Of a stretch of 64,000 nucleotides of DNA, positions 45,989 through 55,617 are shown in pieces. The stretch's first letter is position 1. Each line of letters begins with the position of its first letter. The DNA comes from Desulfolithobacter dissulfuricans (GTDB lineage: Bacteria > Desulfobacterota > Desulfobulbia > Desulfobulbales > Desulfobulbaceae). Under the pieces are notes generated by a model. The model ran no database searches. It was not told the origin of the DNA and saw nothing but the letters and a program-made list of their open reading frames with translations. The stretch spans positions 2,612,001-2,676,000 of the forward strand of contig NZ_AP024233.1 of NCBI RefSeq assembly GCF_025998535.1, written 5' to 3'. Made by a program: the position numbers and the translations under genes.

Positions 45989-48016
45989 ATGAAAATTCTG
46001 GTTGTCGATGATCTCAGCGAAAATCGCTATATGCTGCAAGTGCTGCTGCAGGGATATGGGTATGAAGTGCAGACCGCCACAGATGGTGTCGATGCCCTGA
46101 AAAAGGCCTGTCGGGATGACTTTGACATGATTATTTCCGACATCCTGATGCCCAGAATGGATGGTTTTCAGCTCTGCAGGGAGGTGAAAAAAGACAAAAA
46201 ACTTAAGAAAATAGCCTTTCTCTTCTACACCGCCACCTACACCGAACCCAGCGATAAGGAGTTCGCCCTGAGCCTGGGTGCGGAACGGTTCGTTGTCAAA
46301 CCTACCGAGCCGGACGAGTTCATCAACATTGTGCTGGATGTCGTCAACAAACGCAGGATAGGAGCCCTGAAAGCGCCCAAAGAACCGATTGAAGAAGAGG
46401 AAGTTTATCTGAAGGAATATAATCAGCGGCTGATCAGGAAACTCGAAGAAAAAATGCTGGACCTCGAGCAGGCGAACAAGGGGTTGAGAGAATCGGAAGC
46501 AAAGTACAGGGATCTGATAAACAATGCCAGCGATGCAGTAGTGGTTTTTGAAAAAACCGGCACAATACATTTTGTCAATCCGAGCTTCTACGAGATGACA
46601 GGTTACACTGCTGATGAAGTAAAAAAGCTGCACTTCAGCGACCTGATTCATCCCCGTGATTTAAAAATGTGTTCTGAGAATTTCAGAAAAAGAATGGCCG
46701 GAGAAGATATTCCCAGAAATTATGAGCTGCGGATTCGGAGCAAATCAGGAAAGACGATATATATAGACAACAATGCCAGTACCATAAAAAAAGAAGGCCG
46801 GATCACAGGGATATTGAGCATCATGCGGAACATCACCGCGCGAAAGCGGGCCGAGGAAGAAAAAGAAAAGCTGAAAACACAGCTGCTGCACATGCAGAAA
46901 CAGGAGGCTCTTGGTACGCTGGCGGGTGGCATTGCCCACGATTTCAACAATATCCTGACCGCTATACTGGGATATGCTACACTTGTCAGAGACAGTTTAC
47001 CCGAGAATGGCCGTGCGCAAAGAGACCTGGGTCAGGTCCTCAAGGCCGGGGAGCGCGCCAAAAATCTGGTTCAGCAGATTCTCACATTCAGCCGGCAGGC
47101 TGAACAGGAATGCCATCCGGTTCAGGTCCACCTGATCGTGAAAGAGGCTCTCAAGTTATTGCGGGCCTCCATTCCGAAAACCATAGAAATCCGCCAGCGT
47201 ATCTGCACAGAAGATACAACCATCCTGGCTGACCCCACAAAAATCCATCAGGTAATGATGAATCTCTGCACCAATGCCTACCAGGCCATGCGCGATCACG
47301 GCGGTGTCCTGGAGGTGCGGCTTGAACCTGTTGCCGTTAATGCCGATCTTGTCAGGATGAATCCAGAGCTAAAGACCGGACCGTACCTGAGGCTTACCGT
47401 CAGTGACACAGGCCACGGCATGGACGACGCCACGCTGAGACGGATTTTTGAACCATATTTCTCGACCAAAAAAAAGCAGGGCGGGACCGGCCTGGGCCTT
47501 GCCGTGGTCCATGGGATTGTCTCCGGTCTTGGCGGGACGATTTCCGTAGAGAGCAAACTGGAGACCGGGACCACGTTTCATGTTTATTTTCCGCTGGCTG
47601 ATCAAGCGGAAACATCTAAGGGTTTTCCGGATCCAGAACCTGTTCCCGGAGGCACAGAGAGTATTTTATACGTTGACGACGAACAGCCAATAGCCCATCT
47701 CGGCCAGCGGATGCTGGAGTCCCTTGGCTACGATGTCACCTCCTGCACCAGCAGTGTTGAAGCACTGGATATCTTCAGTCGCCGGCCGGATAAATTTGAC
47801 CTCGTAATCACCGACCAGACCATGCCGACCATGACCGGAGTGGATCTGGCCATGGAACTGATGCGTATCCGCCCTGAGATTCCGGTAATCCTTTATACTG
47901 GTTTTGACGAAATGGTTACTCCGGAACTGGCCAGACAAATAGGCATACAGAAGCTTATGATGAAGCCTGTTGCGAAAAACGAACTGGCATCTGTTATCAG
48001 AAAAATTCTGGACTGA
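45989..48016 (+). CDS. Hybrid histidine kinase (REC-PAS-HisKA-HATPase-REC)
   Basis: A 675-residue soluble protein. Domains in order: receiver (MKILVVDDLSENRYMLQVLL, Asp in MIISDILMPRMDG), a coiled coil (about 145-165), PAS (DLINNASDAVVVFEKTGTIHFVNPSF), HisKA (GTLAGGIAHDFNNILTAILGY, phospho-His), HATPase (NLCTNAYQAM, DTGHGMDD, GTGLGLAVVHGI) and a C-terminal receiver (ILYVDDEQPIAHLGQ, VITDQTMPTMTG, KPVAKNEL). There are no membrane helices. The start MKILVV was chosen 16 bases after the previous gene. It probably receives or passes phosphate with its two neighbours. Confidence 0.95.
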   Translation: MKILVVDDLSENRYMLQVLLQGYGYEVQTATDGVDALKKACRDDFDMIISDILMPRMDGFQLCREVKKDKKLKKIAFLFYTATYTEPSDKEFALSLGAERFVVKPTEPDEFINIVLDVVNKRRIGALKAPKEPIEEEEVYLKEYNQRLIRKLEEKMLDLEQANKGLRESEAKYRDLINNASDAVVVFEKTGTIHFVNPSFYEMTGYTADEVKKLHFSDLIHPRDLKMCSENFRKRMAGEDIPRNYELRIRSKSGKTIYIDNNASTIKKEGRITGILSIMRNITARKRAEEEKEKLKTQLLHMQKQEALGTLAGGIAHDFNNILTAILGYATLVRDSLPENGRAQRDLGQVLKAGERAKNLVQQILTFSRQAEQECHPVQVHLIVKEALKLLRASIPKTIEIRQRICTEDTTILADPTKIHQVMMNLCTNAYQAMRDHGGVLEVRLEPVAVNADLVRMNPELKTGPYLRLTVSDTGHGMDDATLRRIFEPYFSTKKKQGGTGLGLAVVHGIVSGLGGTISVESKLETGTTFHVYFPLADQAETSKGFPDPEPVPGGTESILYVDDEQPIAHLGQRMLESLGYDVTSCTSSVEALDIFSRRPDKFDLVITDQTMPTMTGVDLAMELMRIRPEIPVILYTGFDEMVTPELARQIGIQKLMMKPVAKNELASVIRKILD

Positions 48017-48124
48017 CAGGGACGATCCATGAAGTGACAGAAACAGTGGACACAAATTGACGATCCATTAAACTGTTCGGAGAGGGATTGATTTTCTGGT
48101 AAAAAAATAGAGAGGAGAACTTCC

Positions 48125-48280
48125 TTGGGCAAAAAAAATATCAAACGGGATCTACTCAAGCTTGCCGTTGCCCTGATTGCATTTGCTGCCCTGTGCTACG
48201 GCATTTATTATGTCAGTAAAGGGGTAGACAGGGAGAACAAATATACCCATCCGATCACCCGGCCCGGCGCGAGCTGGTAG
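48125..48280 (+). CDS. Small single-pass membrane protein (TTG start)
   Basis: A 51-residue frame starting with TTG at 48125, nine bases after GAGGAGAA. The product has a basic N-terminus (GKKNIKRDLLK), one hydrophobic helix (LAVALIAFAALCYGIYYV) and a polar tail ending RPGASW. Its ribosome-binding site and amino-acid pattern support a real gene. No family is recognised. It lies 108 bases after the hybrid kinase on the same strand and could be a late member of that operon. Confidence 0.65.
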   Translation: MGKKNIKRDLLKLAVALIAFAALCYGIYYVSKGVDRENKYTHPITRPGASW

Positions 48281-48329
48281 GAGCCGACCAGCCGGCCGAT
48301 GACTTTTACGCACTGAGCGCCAGGCAGGA

Positions 48330-49913
48330 TCAATCCTCGGTCTTTTTCAGGGCATCACCAATAGAAAGCGCGTAAGGATGATGTTTGCGAAGGAAAACGG
48401 GCATCCTGTTCCGAGCCTGTCGAGCCTGCTCCATGGTGTCGTAGGTTCCATAAAAGACAAAGAGCACCGGTGGCGTGGTCTTCTTGCGCAAGATAAAGAG
48501 CTGATCCATGATGGCATAATAATCGTCCCTGGCAAGCATCTGCTTAAGATTTTCTTCTGCCTGCGCCGACGTCAACATCATCAGCTGAATGGTATACTTG
48601 TTGCGATAGGCACCTGCCACCCAACCGGCAGTGGCTCCCAGGCGCTCTCGGAACAAATTTTCTCCGCTGCGGTCTGCAACCGGCGCACCGGTCTTTTCTT
48701 CAGCTTGCTTCGCGCCAGCCGTTTCTGGCGAAACAGGCTGCGCACTTTCCGAACGCGGCTGGAGCGTGGCGTCCATTTCAGCCGGCTTTGCCTGGTCATT
48801 ACCCTGTCCGCTGTTCCCACCTGATTCTCTGACAACGGATTCCTGCTCTGCCCTGCCCTTTTCCTCTGGAGCAGGCTCTTCAGGCGTGAGGGTTTGTCTT
48901 TCACTGGTTGCTGAAGGTACAGCAGGGGCTGCCGGTCCCCTGGAAACCAGGCTCGCATCATCTCCCCCACGAAACAAAAGCAGAAGCAGAACCAGCACAA
49001 AAAGTGCTGCCCCTGTGCCCCATACCATTTTTCTGTCCTTGAAAATTTCCGGCGGCAGGGAAAGTGGAAGAGCAATTTTCTTCCCGTCCTTTTCGCTCCG
49101 CGTCCCTTTTGCCGGCCCGCTGTCATCATCTTTTACATGATCAAGCAACACGAGAAACGATTTTTCCGTGCACGAGGTCTGCAGCGCCTCTTCGGCGAGG
49201 ATATTGGTCAGACGCAGGTTCCCTTTGGCAGCAGAAAATATCTTATCAACAGCTCCCTCTGTAAAAATATCCTGATGCGCTTCATCAGGCAGCCCTGCGG
49301 CCTGCAGGCGAAATTTCAGATACTGTCCTGTCTCTTCCCGGGAGAGAGGCTCCAGAAAATACCCACCATTGGTATCAATGCCCGAACAAAAAACAGTAAG
49401 CTGCTCAAGGTTGATATCAAGTCCTGGCCGGCCAGCCAGCAAAATGGTGAGAACTCCGCTCTCTTCTGTCTCGCAGAGAACCTTGAGCAGCCGCTCAAGG
49501 GTGGCAAGAAAAAGCTTTTCCGCCTCATCGATAATGACAACGACCCGCTGACCTGCCTTGTGCCGGCGCTCAAGCTGGGCGCGGAACTCCCGGGTCAGAC
49601 TGCGATCCGGATCTTCGGCCGGTGGCATCCCCAGGTCATAACAGACAACCCGCATCAGGTCGTCAAAGGAACCAACGGGATTGTCGAGATAAACCACATC
49701 AACCCTGTCGCCAAGCCGCGTTGTCAAAATCCTGCAGATCAGCGTTTTCCCGGACCCTTCACTGCCGACAAGCTTGATCAGCGGCCTGCCGGATTCGATA
49801 TCAGTCACCAGGGAATCCAGGATGGCGTCCCTGCCGGCGCCGGGGAAAAACACTTCTGGATCAGGCGGTTCCTGAAATGGCGACTTATTCAGATGAAAAT
49901 GTTCAAGATACAT
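48330..49913 (-). CDS. ExeA/GspA-like AAA ATPase with membrane helix and SPOR-like C-terminus
   Basis: A 527-residue protein. Residues 1-270 form an ExeA-type AAA+ ATPase: MYLEHFHLNKSPFQEPPDPEVFF, Walker A LVGSEGSGKT, Walker B VVVIIDEAEKL and arginine-rich C-terminal helices. A single hydrophobic helix (about 298-318, ALFVLVLLLLLF) follows. A Pro/Glu/Ala-rich linker leads to a C-terminal domain (TIQLMMLTSAQAEENLKQML, then FYGTYDTMEQARQARNRMP) of SPOR/DamX type, which would bind septal or denuded peptidoglycan. Such proteins (GspA, MshM, DamX-like) help assemble envelope machines or division sites. No secretion genes are adjacent. Confidence 0.85.
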   Translation of the reverse strand: MYLEHFHLNKSPFQEPPDPEVFFPGAGRDAILDSLVTDIESGRPLIKLVGSEGSGKTLICRILTTRLGDRVDVVYLDNPVGSFDDLMRVVCYDLGMPPAEDPDRSLTREFRAQLERRHKAGQRVVVIIDEAEKLFLATLERLLKVLCETEESGVLTILLAGRPGLDINLEQLTVFCSGIDTNGGYFLEPLSREETGQYLKFRLQAAGLPDEAHQDIFTEGAVDKIFSAAKGNLRLTNILAEEALQTSCTEKSFLVLLDHVKDDDSGPAKGTRSEKDGKKIALPLSLPPEIFKDRKMVWGTGAALFVLVLLLLLFRGGDDASLVSRGPAAPAVPSATSERQTLTPEEPAPEEKGRAEQESVVRESGGNSGQGNDQAKPAEMDATLQPRSESAQPVSPETAGAKQAEEKTGAPVADRSGENLFRERLGATAGWVAGAYRNKYTIQLMMLTSAQAEENLKQMLARDDYYAIMDQLFILRKKTTPPVLFVFYGTYDTMEQARQARNRMPVFLRKHHPYALSIGDALKKTED

Positions 49914-50204
49914 GACAACAACACACCTTGCTCCAGTTTGCAGCTTTCTTCCAGGAAGATCCGGCCCCGGCAGCTGCCGGAACCTTACCTGCCAAAACAG
50001 GCAGTTTATGGGTAATTATCAATAAATTATCGTATCCTGTAAACCATTTTCCACAGATTTCTGTTTTTTACCCACTCTCCGGGCCGGGGACCGTAAAATG
50101 AGATGTTTATTCCTCCCCCGGTTTCCGTTCAGCCCATTTCCGTGTAGAATGATTTTTGAGAATGTATCCTGGGAAAAACCACAGTTTATGACTGGAGATA
50201 GTGA

Positions 50205-51845
50205 ATGAATGGCGCCCAACTGCTTGTCAGGTCCCTTGAAAACGAAGGAGTTACCCATATTTTCGGTATACCCGGCGAGGAGAATCTCGCCTTTCTCGAT
50301 GCCCTGCGCACGTCATCGATCAAACTGATCCTGACCCGCCATGAACAGGCTGCCGGTTTCATGGCCGCGACCTGGGGCCGGCTCACAGGACGTCCCGGAG
50401 TCTGCCTGGCGACCCTGGGTCCCGGGGCAACCAACTTTGTAACATCGGTCTCCTATGCCCTGCTGGGCGGCATGCCGGTCCTGTTCATCACCGGCCAGAA
50501 ACCGATCAAGAAATCCAAGCAGGGCCGGTTTCAGATCATCGACGTGGTGGGTATGATGGAGCCCATCACCAAGATGACCAAACAGATCGTCGGTGCCGAC
50601 TCCATTCCAGCCCTGGTCCGGGAGGCTTTTCGGGTGGCGGTGGAGGAAAAACCGGGTCCGGTGCACCTGGAACTGCCCGAGGATATCGCCGCCGAGTCTT
50701 CCGAGTCCGAGGTCTTTCCTGTAACCTGGCCCCGGCCGCCCCAGGCCGGACCGGAGGCGCTGGCAGAGGTGGCGGACATTATCCAGCAGGCCAAAAATCC
50801 CCTGCTCCTGATCGCGGCCGCGGCCAACCGGCGCGTGACATGCGGTGCCCTCGAGGACTTCATAGAACGGACCGGGATCTATTTTTTCAGCACCCAGATG
50901 GGCAAGGGCGTGGTCAACGAATATCATCAGCGCTCCCTGGGCTGCGCGGCTCTCTCTGACCAGGACTATGTCCACTGCGCCATCGACCATGCCGATGTCA
51001 TCATCAACGTCGGCCACGACGTGGTGGAAAAGCCGCCCTTTTTCATGACCAGGAACGGTGTCCGGGTCATCCATCTCAATTACTTCACTGCGGCCCTTGA
51101 CCAGGTCTATTTTCCCCAGCACGAGATCATCGGCGACATCTGCACCACACTGACAGGGCTTGGTGCGCTCATCCGCCCGGATTCCCTGGGCGGAGACGGT
51201 TATTTCGAGCGTATACGCCGGGCCATCGAGAAAAATGTCTATCAGGAACAGCCACCCTATCTTTTCCCCTATACCCCGCAGCACCTGGTGGCGGAGATCC
51301 GGGCCATCATGCCCGAGGATTCCATTCTTTCCCTGGACAACGGCATGTACAAAATCTGGTTTGCGAGGAATTACCGGGCCACCTGCTCCTGCTCGGTCCT
51401 GCTCGACAACGCGCTGGCCACCATGGGAGCAGGGTTACCGGTGGCCATTGCGGCCAAGATGCTCAACCCGGACCGGAAGGTGGTGGCGGTCTGCGGGGAC
51501 GGTGGCTTCATGATGAATTCCCAGGAAATGGAGACCGCGGTCCGGCTGGGACTCGACCTGACGGTCCTCCTCCTGCGCGACGACGGACTCGGCATGATCC
51601 GCTGGAAACAGGCGGGCATGGGTCTGACTGAATTTGGCCTTGACTTCGGCAATCCAGATTTTGTCCGCTACGCGGAAAGCTATGGGGCCCAAGGGCATCG
51701 GGTGACCAGGGAGGGGCAACTCGGCACCCTGCTCAAGCAATGTCTCAATTCCCCCGGGATCCATCTCATCGACCTGCCGGTGGACTACCGGGAAAATAAA
51801 ACCGTTCTCATCGAGGAACTGCGACAGAAGAGCTGCATCATATAA
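50205..51845 (+). CDS. Thiamine-diphosphate enzyme, acetolactate-synthase large-subunit-like
   Basis: A 546-residue ThDP-dependent enzyme. The catalytic Glu lies in LILTRHEQAAGFMA (about residue 47). The PYR domain glycine-rich LATLGPGATNF is present, a central domain follows, and the cofactor motif begins GDGGFMMNSQEMETAV and closes with RDDGLGMIRWKQ, which keeps the second metal ligand as Asp as in catabolic AlsS enzymes. The overall pattern is closest to AlsS-type acetolactate synthases. No small regulatory subunit (ilvN) is adjacent, so a catabolic or oxalyl/other 2-keto acid role is possible. The ATG at 50205 has GGAG nearby. Confidence 0.85.
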   Translation: MNGAQLLVRSLENEGVTHIFGIPGEENLAFLDALRTSSIKLILTRHEQAAGFMAATWGRLTGRPGVCLATLGPGATNFVTSVSYALLGGMPVLFITGQKPIKKSKQGRFQIIDVVGMMEPITKMTKQIVGADSIPALVREAFRVAVEEKPGPVHLELPEDIAAESSESEVFPVTWPRPPQAGPEALAEVADIIQQAKNPLLLIAAAANRRVTCGALEDFIERTGIYFFSTQMGKGVVNEYHQRSLGCAALSDQDYVHCAIDHADVIINVGHDVVEKPPFFMTRNGVRVIHLNYFTAALDQVYFPQHEIIGDICTTLTGLGALIRPDSLGGDGYFERIRRAIEKNVYQEQPPYLFPYTPQHLVAEIRAIMPEDSILSLDNGMYKIWFARNYRATCSCSVLLDNALATMGAGLPVAIAAKMLNPDRKVVAVCGDGGFMMNSQEMETAVRLGLDLTVLLLRDDGLGMIRWKQAGMGLTEFGLDFGNPDFVRYAESYGAQGHRVTREGQLGTLLKQCLNSPGIHLIDLPVDYRENKTVLIEELRQKSCII

Positions 51846-51881
51846 GATCACAGCGGGCAAGAGGCAAGAGACTTCAGCCAG

Positions 51882-51912
51882 TTGACAACCATGGCCCTGG
51901 CAGGTATATAAT
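51882..51912 (+). promoter_or_regulatory. Promoter for the PilZ gene
   Basis: TTGACA (51882-51887) with TATATA 17 bases on (51905-51910), or TATAAT with a 19-base spacer (51907-51912). It lies 79 bases before the PilZ start. Confidence 0.7.
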
Positions 51913-51990
51913 AGATAACTTCTATAAGTATTATATAACTTCCAGAATGTTCTGCCCGACAACCGTCCCCCAGCCCCAAGGAGAACAGGT

Positions 51991-52353
51991 ATGCAACCGG
52001 ACCAGGAACGCCGTCGTCACCCTCGGTTTCTTGTGAAGGAGGGAACCCTTGCCATCAATGACCAAATTGTCGGTCCGGTCATCAACATCAGTCTGGGCGG
52101 CATGGCATTCGAGTACTACGACAACGACATGCGGGATGCCCAGGAGATGGACATGGGCATCTTTTTCAGCGAAACCGGTTTTCTGCTTACCAACCTGACC
52201 AGTGAAGCGGTCTACGAGGAAACGGTTGATTCCAGTGTCAGCTTTCTTCCTCTTACCCGCAAACGCACCTCGATCAAATTTGTCGATCTCACCCCGACCC
52301 AGCGCCAGAAGCTGCTGCGTTTCATAGAAAACCACACCTGTGGACTGGCCTGA
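51991..52353 (+). CDS. PilZ-domain protein (c-di-GMP receptor-like)
   Basis: A 120-residue protein. The N-terminal MQPDQERRRHPRFLVKEGTLA provides the RxxxR box, and VINISLGGMAFEY the N/DxSxxG box. A beta-rich body and a C-terminal helix (TPTQRQKLLRFIENH) complete the PilZ fold. AAGGAG precedes the ATG. Its sequence and length resemble the PilZ gene at 30492-30875, suggesting paralogues. It has its own promoter, so it is not part of the upstream enzyme gene's unit. Confidence 0.9.
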   Translation: MQPDQERRRHPRFLVKEGTLAINDQIVGPVINISLGGMAFEYYDNDMRDAQEMDMGIFFSETGFLLTNLTSEAVYEETVDSSVSFLPLTRKRTSIKFVDLTPTQRQKLLRFIENHTCGLA

Positions 52354-52525
52354 GCCCCGAGACCACCGGAATTACGGGTTCTGCGGCCGAGACGCCAAAG
52401 AGTGGTCCGGAAGGATTGCCCGGCCCCCAACACCCGGCCCGAGCCCTACGCCAACCCAGGCAACAGCGTCCTGACATCCGGCCGAGCCGGCTTCTCTGAT
52501 TCCTGAACAGCCTTCACACACGACC

Positions 52526-53218
52526 ATGCCTGTATTTCAGCTGCCACGGGAACCTCTCTTTCCGTCCCCCGATCTTGCCGAACCCGGCGGCCTTCTGGCC
52601 GTAGGTGGCGATCTCTCTCCAGCCCGTCTTCTGGCCGCCTATCGCGAAGGTATTTTTCCCTGGTATTCAGAAGGGGAACCGATCCTCTGGTGGTCACCGG
52701 CGCCTCGCCTGGTGCTCTTTCCGGAAAAGTTCCACCTGCCCCGCCGCCTGGCCCGTACCATACGCAGGAAAACCTTTCGGGTAACCGCGGACACCGCTTT
52801 CCGGGATGTGATCAGTTCCTGCGGCACCCTGAGGGAGAAATCCGGTGAGGGAACCTGGATAACCAGGGACATGCTTGAGGCCTACTGCCGCCTCCATGAA
52901 CTGGGATACGCCCACTCCATCGAATGCTGGCAGGACGATACCCTGACCGGCGGGCTGTACGGGGTCTGCCTGGACCGGGTTTTCTTTGGGGAATCCATGT
53001 TCACCAGGGTCCGCGACAGTTCCAAAGTTGCGCTGGCAGCCCTGATCGAGCATGCAATCGCCACCGGGATTGCCATGATTGACTGCCAGATGACCACCGA
53101 TCACCTGCTCCGCTTCGGGGCCCGGGAAGTATCAAGGGAAAGATTTCAGGAGTTGCTTGACAGGTATATTGACGGGTTGCAGCCACAAAAAAAATGGCGC
53201 CTGCACTCGACCGACTAG
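52526..53218 (+). CDS. aat: Leucyl/phenylalanyl-tRNA--protein transferase
   Basis: Aat adds Leu or Phe from tRNA to proteins with N-terminal Arg or Lys, marking them for ClpS/ClpAP decay (N-degron pathway). The 230-residue protein has the family signatures FPSPDLAEPGGLLAVGGDLSP, REGIFPWYSEGEPILWWSPAPR, AHSIECWQDDTLTGGLYGV and FFGESMFTRVRDSSKVAL. A C-terminal ILDCQ-like segment (AMIDCQMTTDHLL) matches the GNAT-fold substrate pocket. The length is standard. It is convergent with the rel gene. Confidence 0.97.
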   Translation: MPVFQLPREPLFPSPDLAEPGGLLAVGGDLSPARLLAAYREGIFPWYSEGEPILWWSPAPRLVLFPEKFHLPRRLARTIRRKTFRVTADTAFRDVISSCGTLREKSGEGTWITRDMLEAYCRLHELGYAHSIECWQDDTLTGGLYGVCLDRVFFGESMFTRVRDSSKVALAALIEHAIATGIAMIDCQMTTDHLLRFGAREVSRERFQELLDRYIDGLQPQKKWRLHSTD

Positions 53219-53511
53219 GAGGAAAGTCGGCTGCTACAGGCGCCCGCCAGGAAGGAGGAGGTTCGCTGGTATTGCCTCTACCCTTGAAAAAAGTTGGCAA
53301 CACGTTTCCGAAATTCCAGGCCGCTCCAGCAACTGGCCCGGCTCCTGTCTTTTCGGAATCGATCAAGGGGGAAGAACACCTGTACCGGCGCTGATATTTA
53401 GTGCCGTTACATATCCGAACTCACCTTTACTATAACTACCACATTGTGTCTGTCAAGCGAAAAAGATAACTTTTCCCACCAGACAAAAACTAACCTAGTG
53501 ATTTCAAGATA

Positions 53512-55617
53512 TTATTGTTCGAGATCGAACTCATAGGGAAGAGTTGAACGGCGAAAATGCTTGATGATTTTCTTCAGAGATTGAAGATTGCCCACCCGGA
53601 AATTTACCTCCCAGGCCTGCTCGCCGCCGGGGGTGCCGCCCAGGGCGACAATATCGTCGATCTTCATCTCCTCCGGGGCCACGGAAAGGAGCATGAACAG
53701 CCGATGCCTGGTGGCGGCCAGGATAATGAGCTTCTGCGGTTTGGTCACCCTGGTTTCCCGCATTTTCCAGCGCACCTCCACCGCATCTTCGCGCTGGAAC
53801 TTCAACTTCTGTAACCGGTGACAGTCCTTGCGGTGGAGAGAGAGTCCCCGTTCGCTCAACAGGCCGATAACCCCCTTGTCCAACGGTGACGGCTTGCAGC
53901 AGGCGGAGGACTTGACAACCACCGGATCCACGGTGGACAGCTCGATCCTGTTAAACACGCCCGTGGGCAGCTGCAGGGTCTCGCGGCCGGCATACAACCC
54001 GTGGCGCATCTCGTAGATAAGTTCCCGCAGCCGGACTCTCCCCTCGCCCACCTGGAGATAGAGGTCCTCCATGGAGTCGATCCCGAAATAGGCCAGGATA
54101 TCAGCCATGCCTTTTTTTTCGATCACCTCCAGAGGCAGGCCGTAGCGGCGCATCTCCTGCTCGAGCACCGAGCGACCGATCTCGCGGGAAACCGCCTGGC
54201 GACGCTGACGGAAGGCCTTGGCCAGTTCAGAACGGGCCCGAGGGGTCTGGCAGAGTTTCTGGATATCCGGGTCAAAGCTGACCGGAGTCTCCTGGCGAAT
54301 GATCTTCACCACATCCCCGTCTTTTAAGACCGTGTCCGGCTCAACCCTCCGGTTACCGATAAGGGCGGCGAGACAGGAGTGGCCAATGGCGGTATGGACC
54401 CGAAAGGCAAAATCAAGCACAATGGAATTCACCGGCAGACAGATGAGGTCACCCTGGGGGGTGTAGGTATAGATCTCCTTGCGGCCGCTGGCCGCGATCA
54501 TGTCCCGGTAGGACACGGAGTCCTCGCTGCCGAGGATATCAAACATCTCCTTGATCTCCCGCACAAAACGGCTGCGCTCCTTGCCGCCCGTGGTCCAGTC
54601 TCGAACCAGGCCCCGCTGGGCCCGGCGGGCCATCTCCTCGGTCCGGATCTTGAAAAGAAATTTCCGGCCTTCAATGTTTGCCCGGGCATGGAGTCCCTGG
54701 TAGCCGGAAGGTTTGGGGTTAGCGATGAAGTCTCGGATGGTGCGGGGAATGGGCGGATAGATGCTGTTGAGTGTTCCCAGAGCCTGGTAGCATTCGCCCC
54801 GGCTGGCGGCAACGATGAGAAACTCCTGGGGGTTTTCGATCTCTTTTATCAGGATCCGGTGGCGTATATCATAATAGCCCCACAGCCCCTTGGTTCGCAG
54901 GGTCACGGTGGCATTGATCCCCTCGCTGTCCAGGGCCTTCTGGACCTGATCCCGAATGGTCAGGGCCTTGGGATCGCTGCGCAGCTTATTGATATGAAGC
55001 TGGAGCTTGTTGCCCTGCCGGGGAAACTTGTAGGCCAGGGCCAGATTATAGAGCTCGCGCTTGATGGCAAAGAGCCCGAGGATGGTGGCCAGCGGTGCGT
55101 AGATATCCAGGGTCTCGTCGGCTATCTTCTGGCGCTTGTGCCGGGGCATGGATGACAGGGTCCGCAGGTTATGCAGCCGGTCGGCCAGCTTGACCACCAT
55201 AACCTCCGGTTTGGCTGCGGCCCCGGAAAATATCTTGCGGTGAACCAGCTTTTTGAAGGTCTGCTTGTCGCCGGTATAATGGGTGACCTTGGTACACCCC
55301 TCAACGATGGCCTCCACATTGGCCCCGAATTTCCTGCGCAGCAACTCAGCGGTCACATACTCCACATCCTCCATGGTATCGTGGAGCAGAGCGGCGGCCA
55401 GGATCTCCGCGCTGCGGATATCGAGCTCCTCGGCCAGGATCTTGGCCACATGGCAGGGATGCATGATATAGGGATCACCGGAGCGGCGCCATTGATTTTC
55501 ATGGGCCTGACAGGCAAAATCCAGCGCCTCCCAGAACACGCTGGTCTCAGGACCGGTGCCGATAAAAGACGCCATCTCCTGACGATATTTCTCTATATCA
55601 AATTTCCGATACTGCAT
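53512..55617 (-). CDS. RelA/SpoT homologue, hydrolase intact and synthetase apparently degenerate
   Basis: The (p)ppGpp-metabolism family. The HD hydrolase domain is complete (GDPYIMHPCHVAKIL, AALLHDTMEDVEYV, VVKLADRLHNLRT). The synthetase-like region keeps ANPKPSGYQGLHA and a KIRTEEM tail, but the positions of the usual catalytic residues (D in DLxAxR and E in ExQxRT) seem replaced: QEFLIVAASRG and LFKIRT. A TGS domain (IYTYTPQGDLICLPVNSIVLDFAF) and a helical/zinc-finger-like region with SACCKP and HRKDC follow. No clear ACT domain is seen. The frame allows a start at 55662; 55617 (MQYRKFDIEKY) was chosen. Confidence 0.9.
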   Translation of the reverse strand: MQYRKFDIEKYRQEMASFIGTGPETSVFWEALDFACQAHENQWRRSGDPYIMHPCHVAKILAEELDIRSAEILAAALLHDTMEDVEYVTAELLRRKFGANVEAIVEGCTKVTHYTGDKQTFKKLVHRKIFSGAAAKPEVMVVKLADRLHNLRTLSSMPRHKRQKIADETLDIYAPLATILGLFAIKRELYNLALAYKFPRQGNKLQLHINKLRSDPKALTIRDQVQKALDSEGINATVTLRTKGLWGYYDIRHRILIKEIENPQEFLIVAASRGECYQALGTLNSIYPPIPRTIRDFIANPKPSGYQGLHARANIEGRKFLFKIRTEEMARRAQRGLVRDWTTGGKERSRFVREIKEMFDILGSEDSVSYRDMIAASGRKEIYTYTPQGDLICLPVNSIVLDFAFRVHTAIGHSCLAALIGNRRVEPDTVLKDGDVVKIIRQETPVSFDPDIQKLCQTPRARSELAKAFRQRRQAVSREIGRSVLEQEMRRYGLPLEVIEKKGMADILAYFGIDSMEDLYLQVGEGRVRLRELIYEMRHGLYAGRETLQLPTGVFNRIELSTVDPVVVKSSACCKPSPLDKGVIGLLSERGLSLHRKDCHRLQKLKFQREDAVEVRWKMRETRVTKPQKLIILAATRHRLFMLLSVAPEEMKIDDIVALGGTPGGEQAWEVNFRVGNLQSLKKIIKHFRRSTLPYEFDLEQ

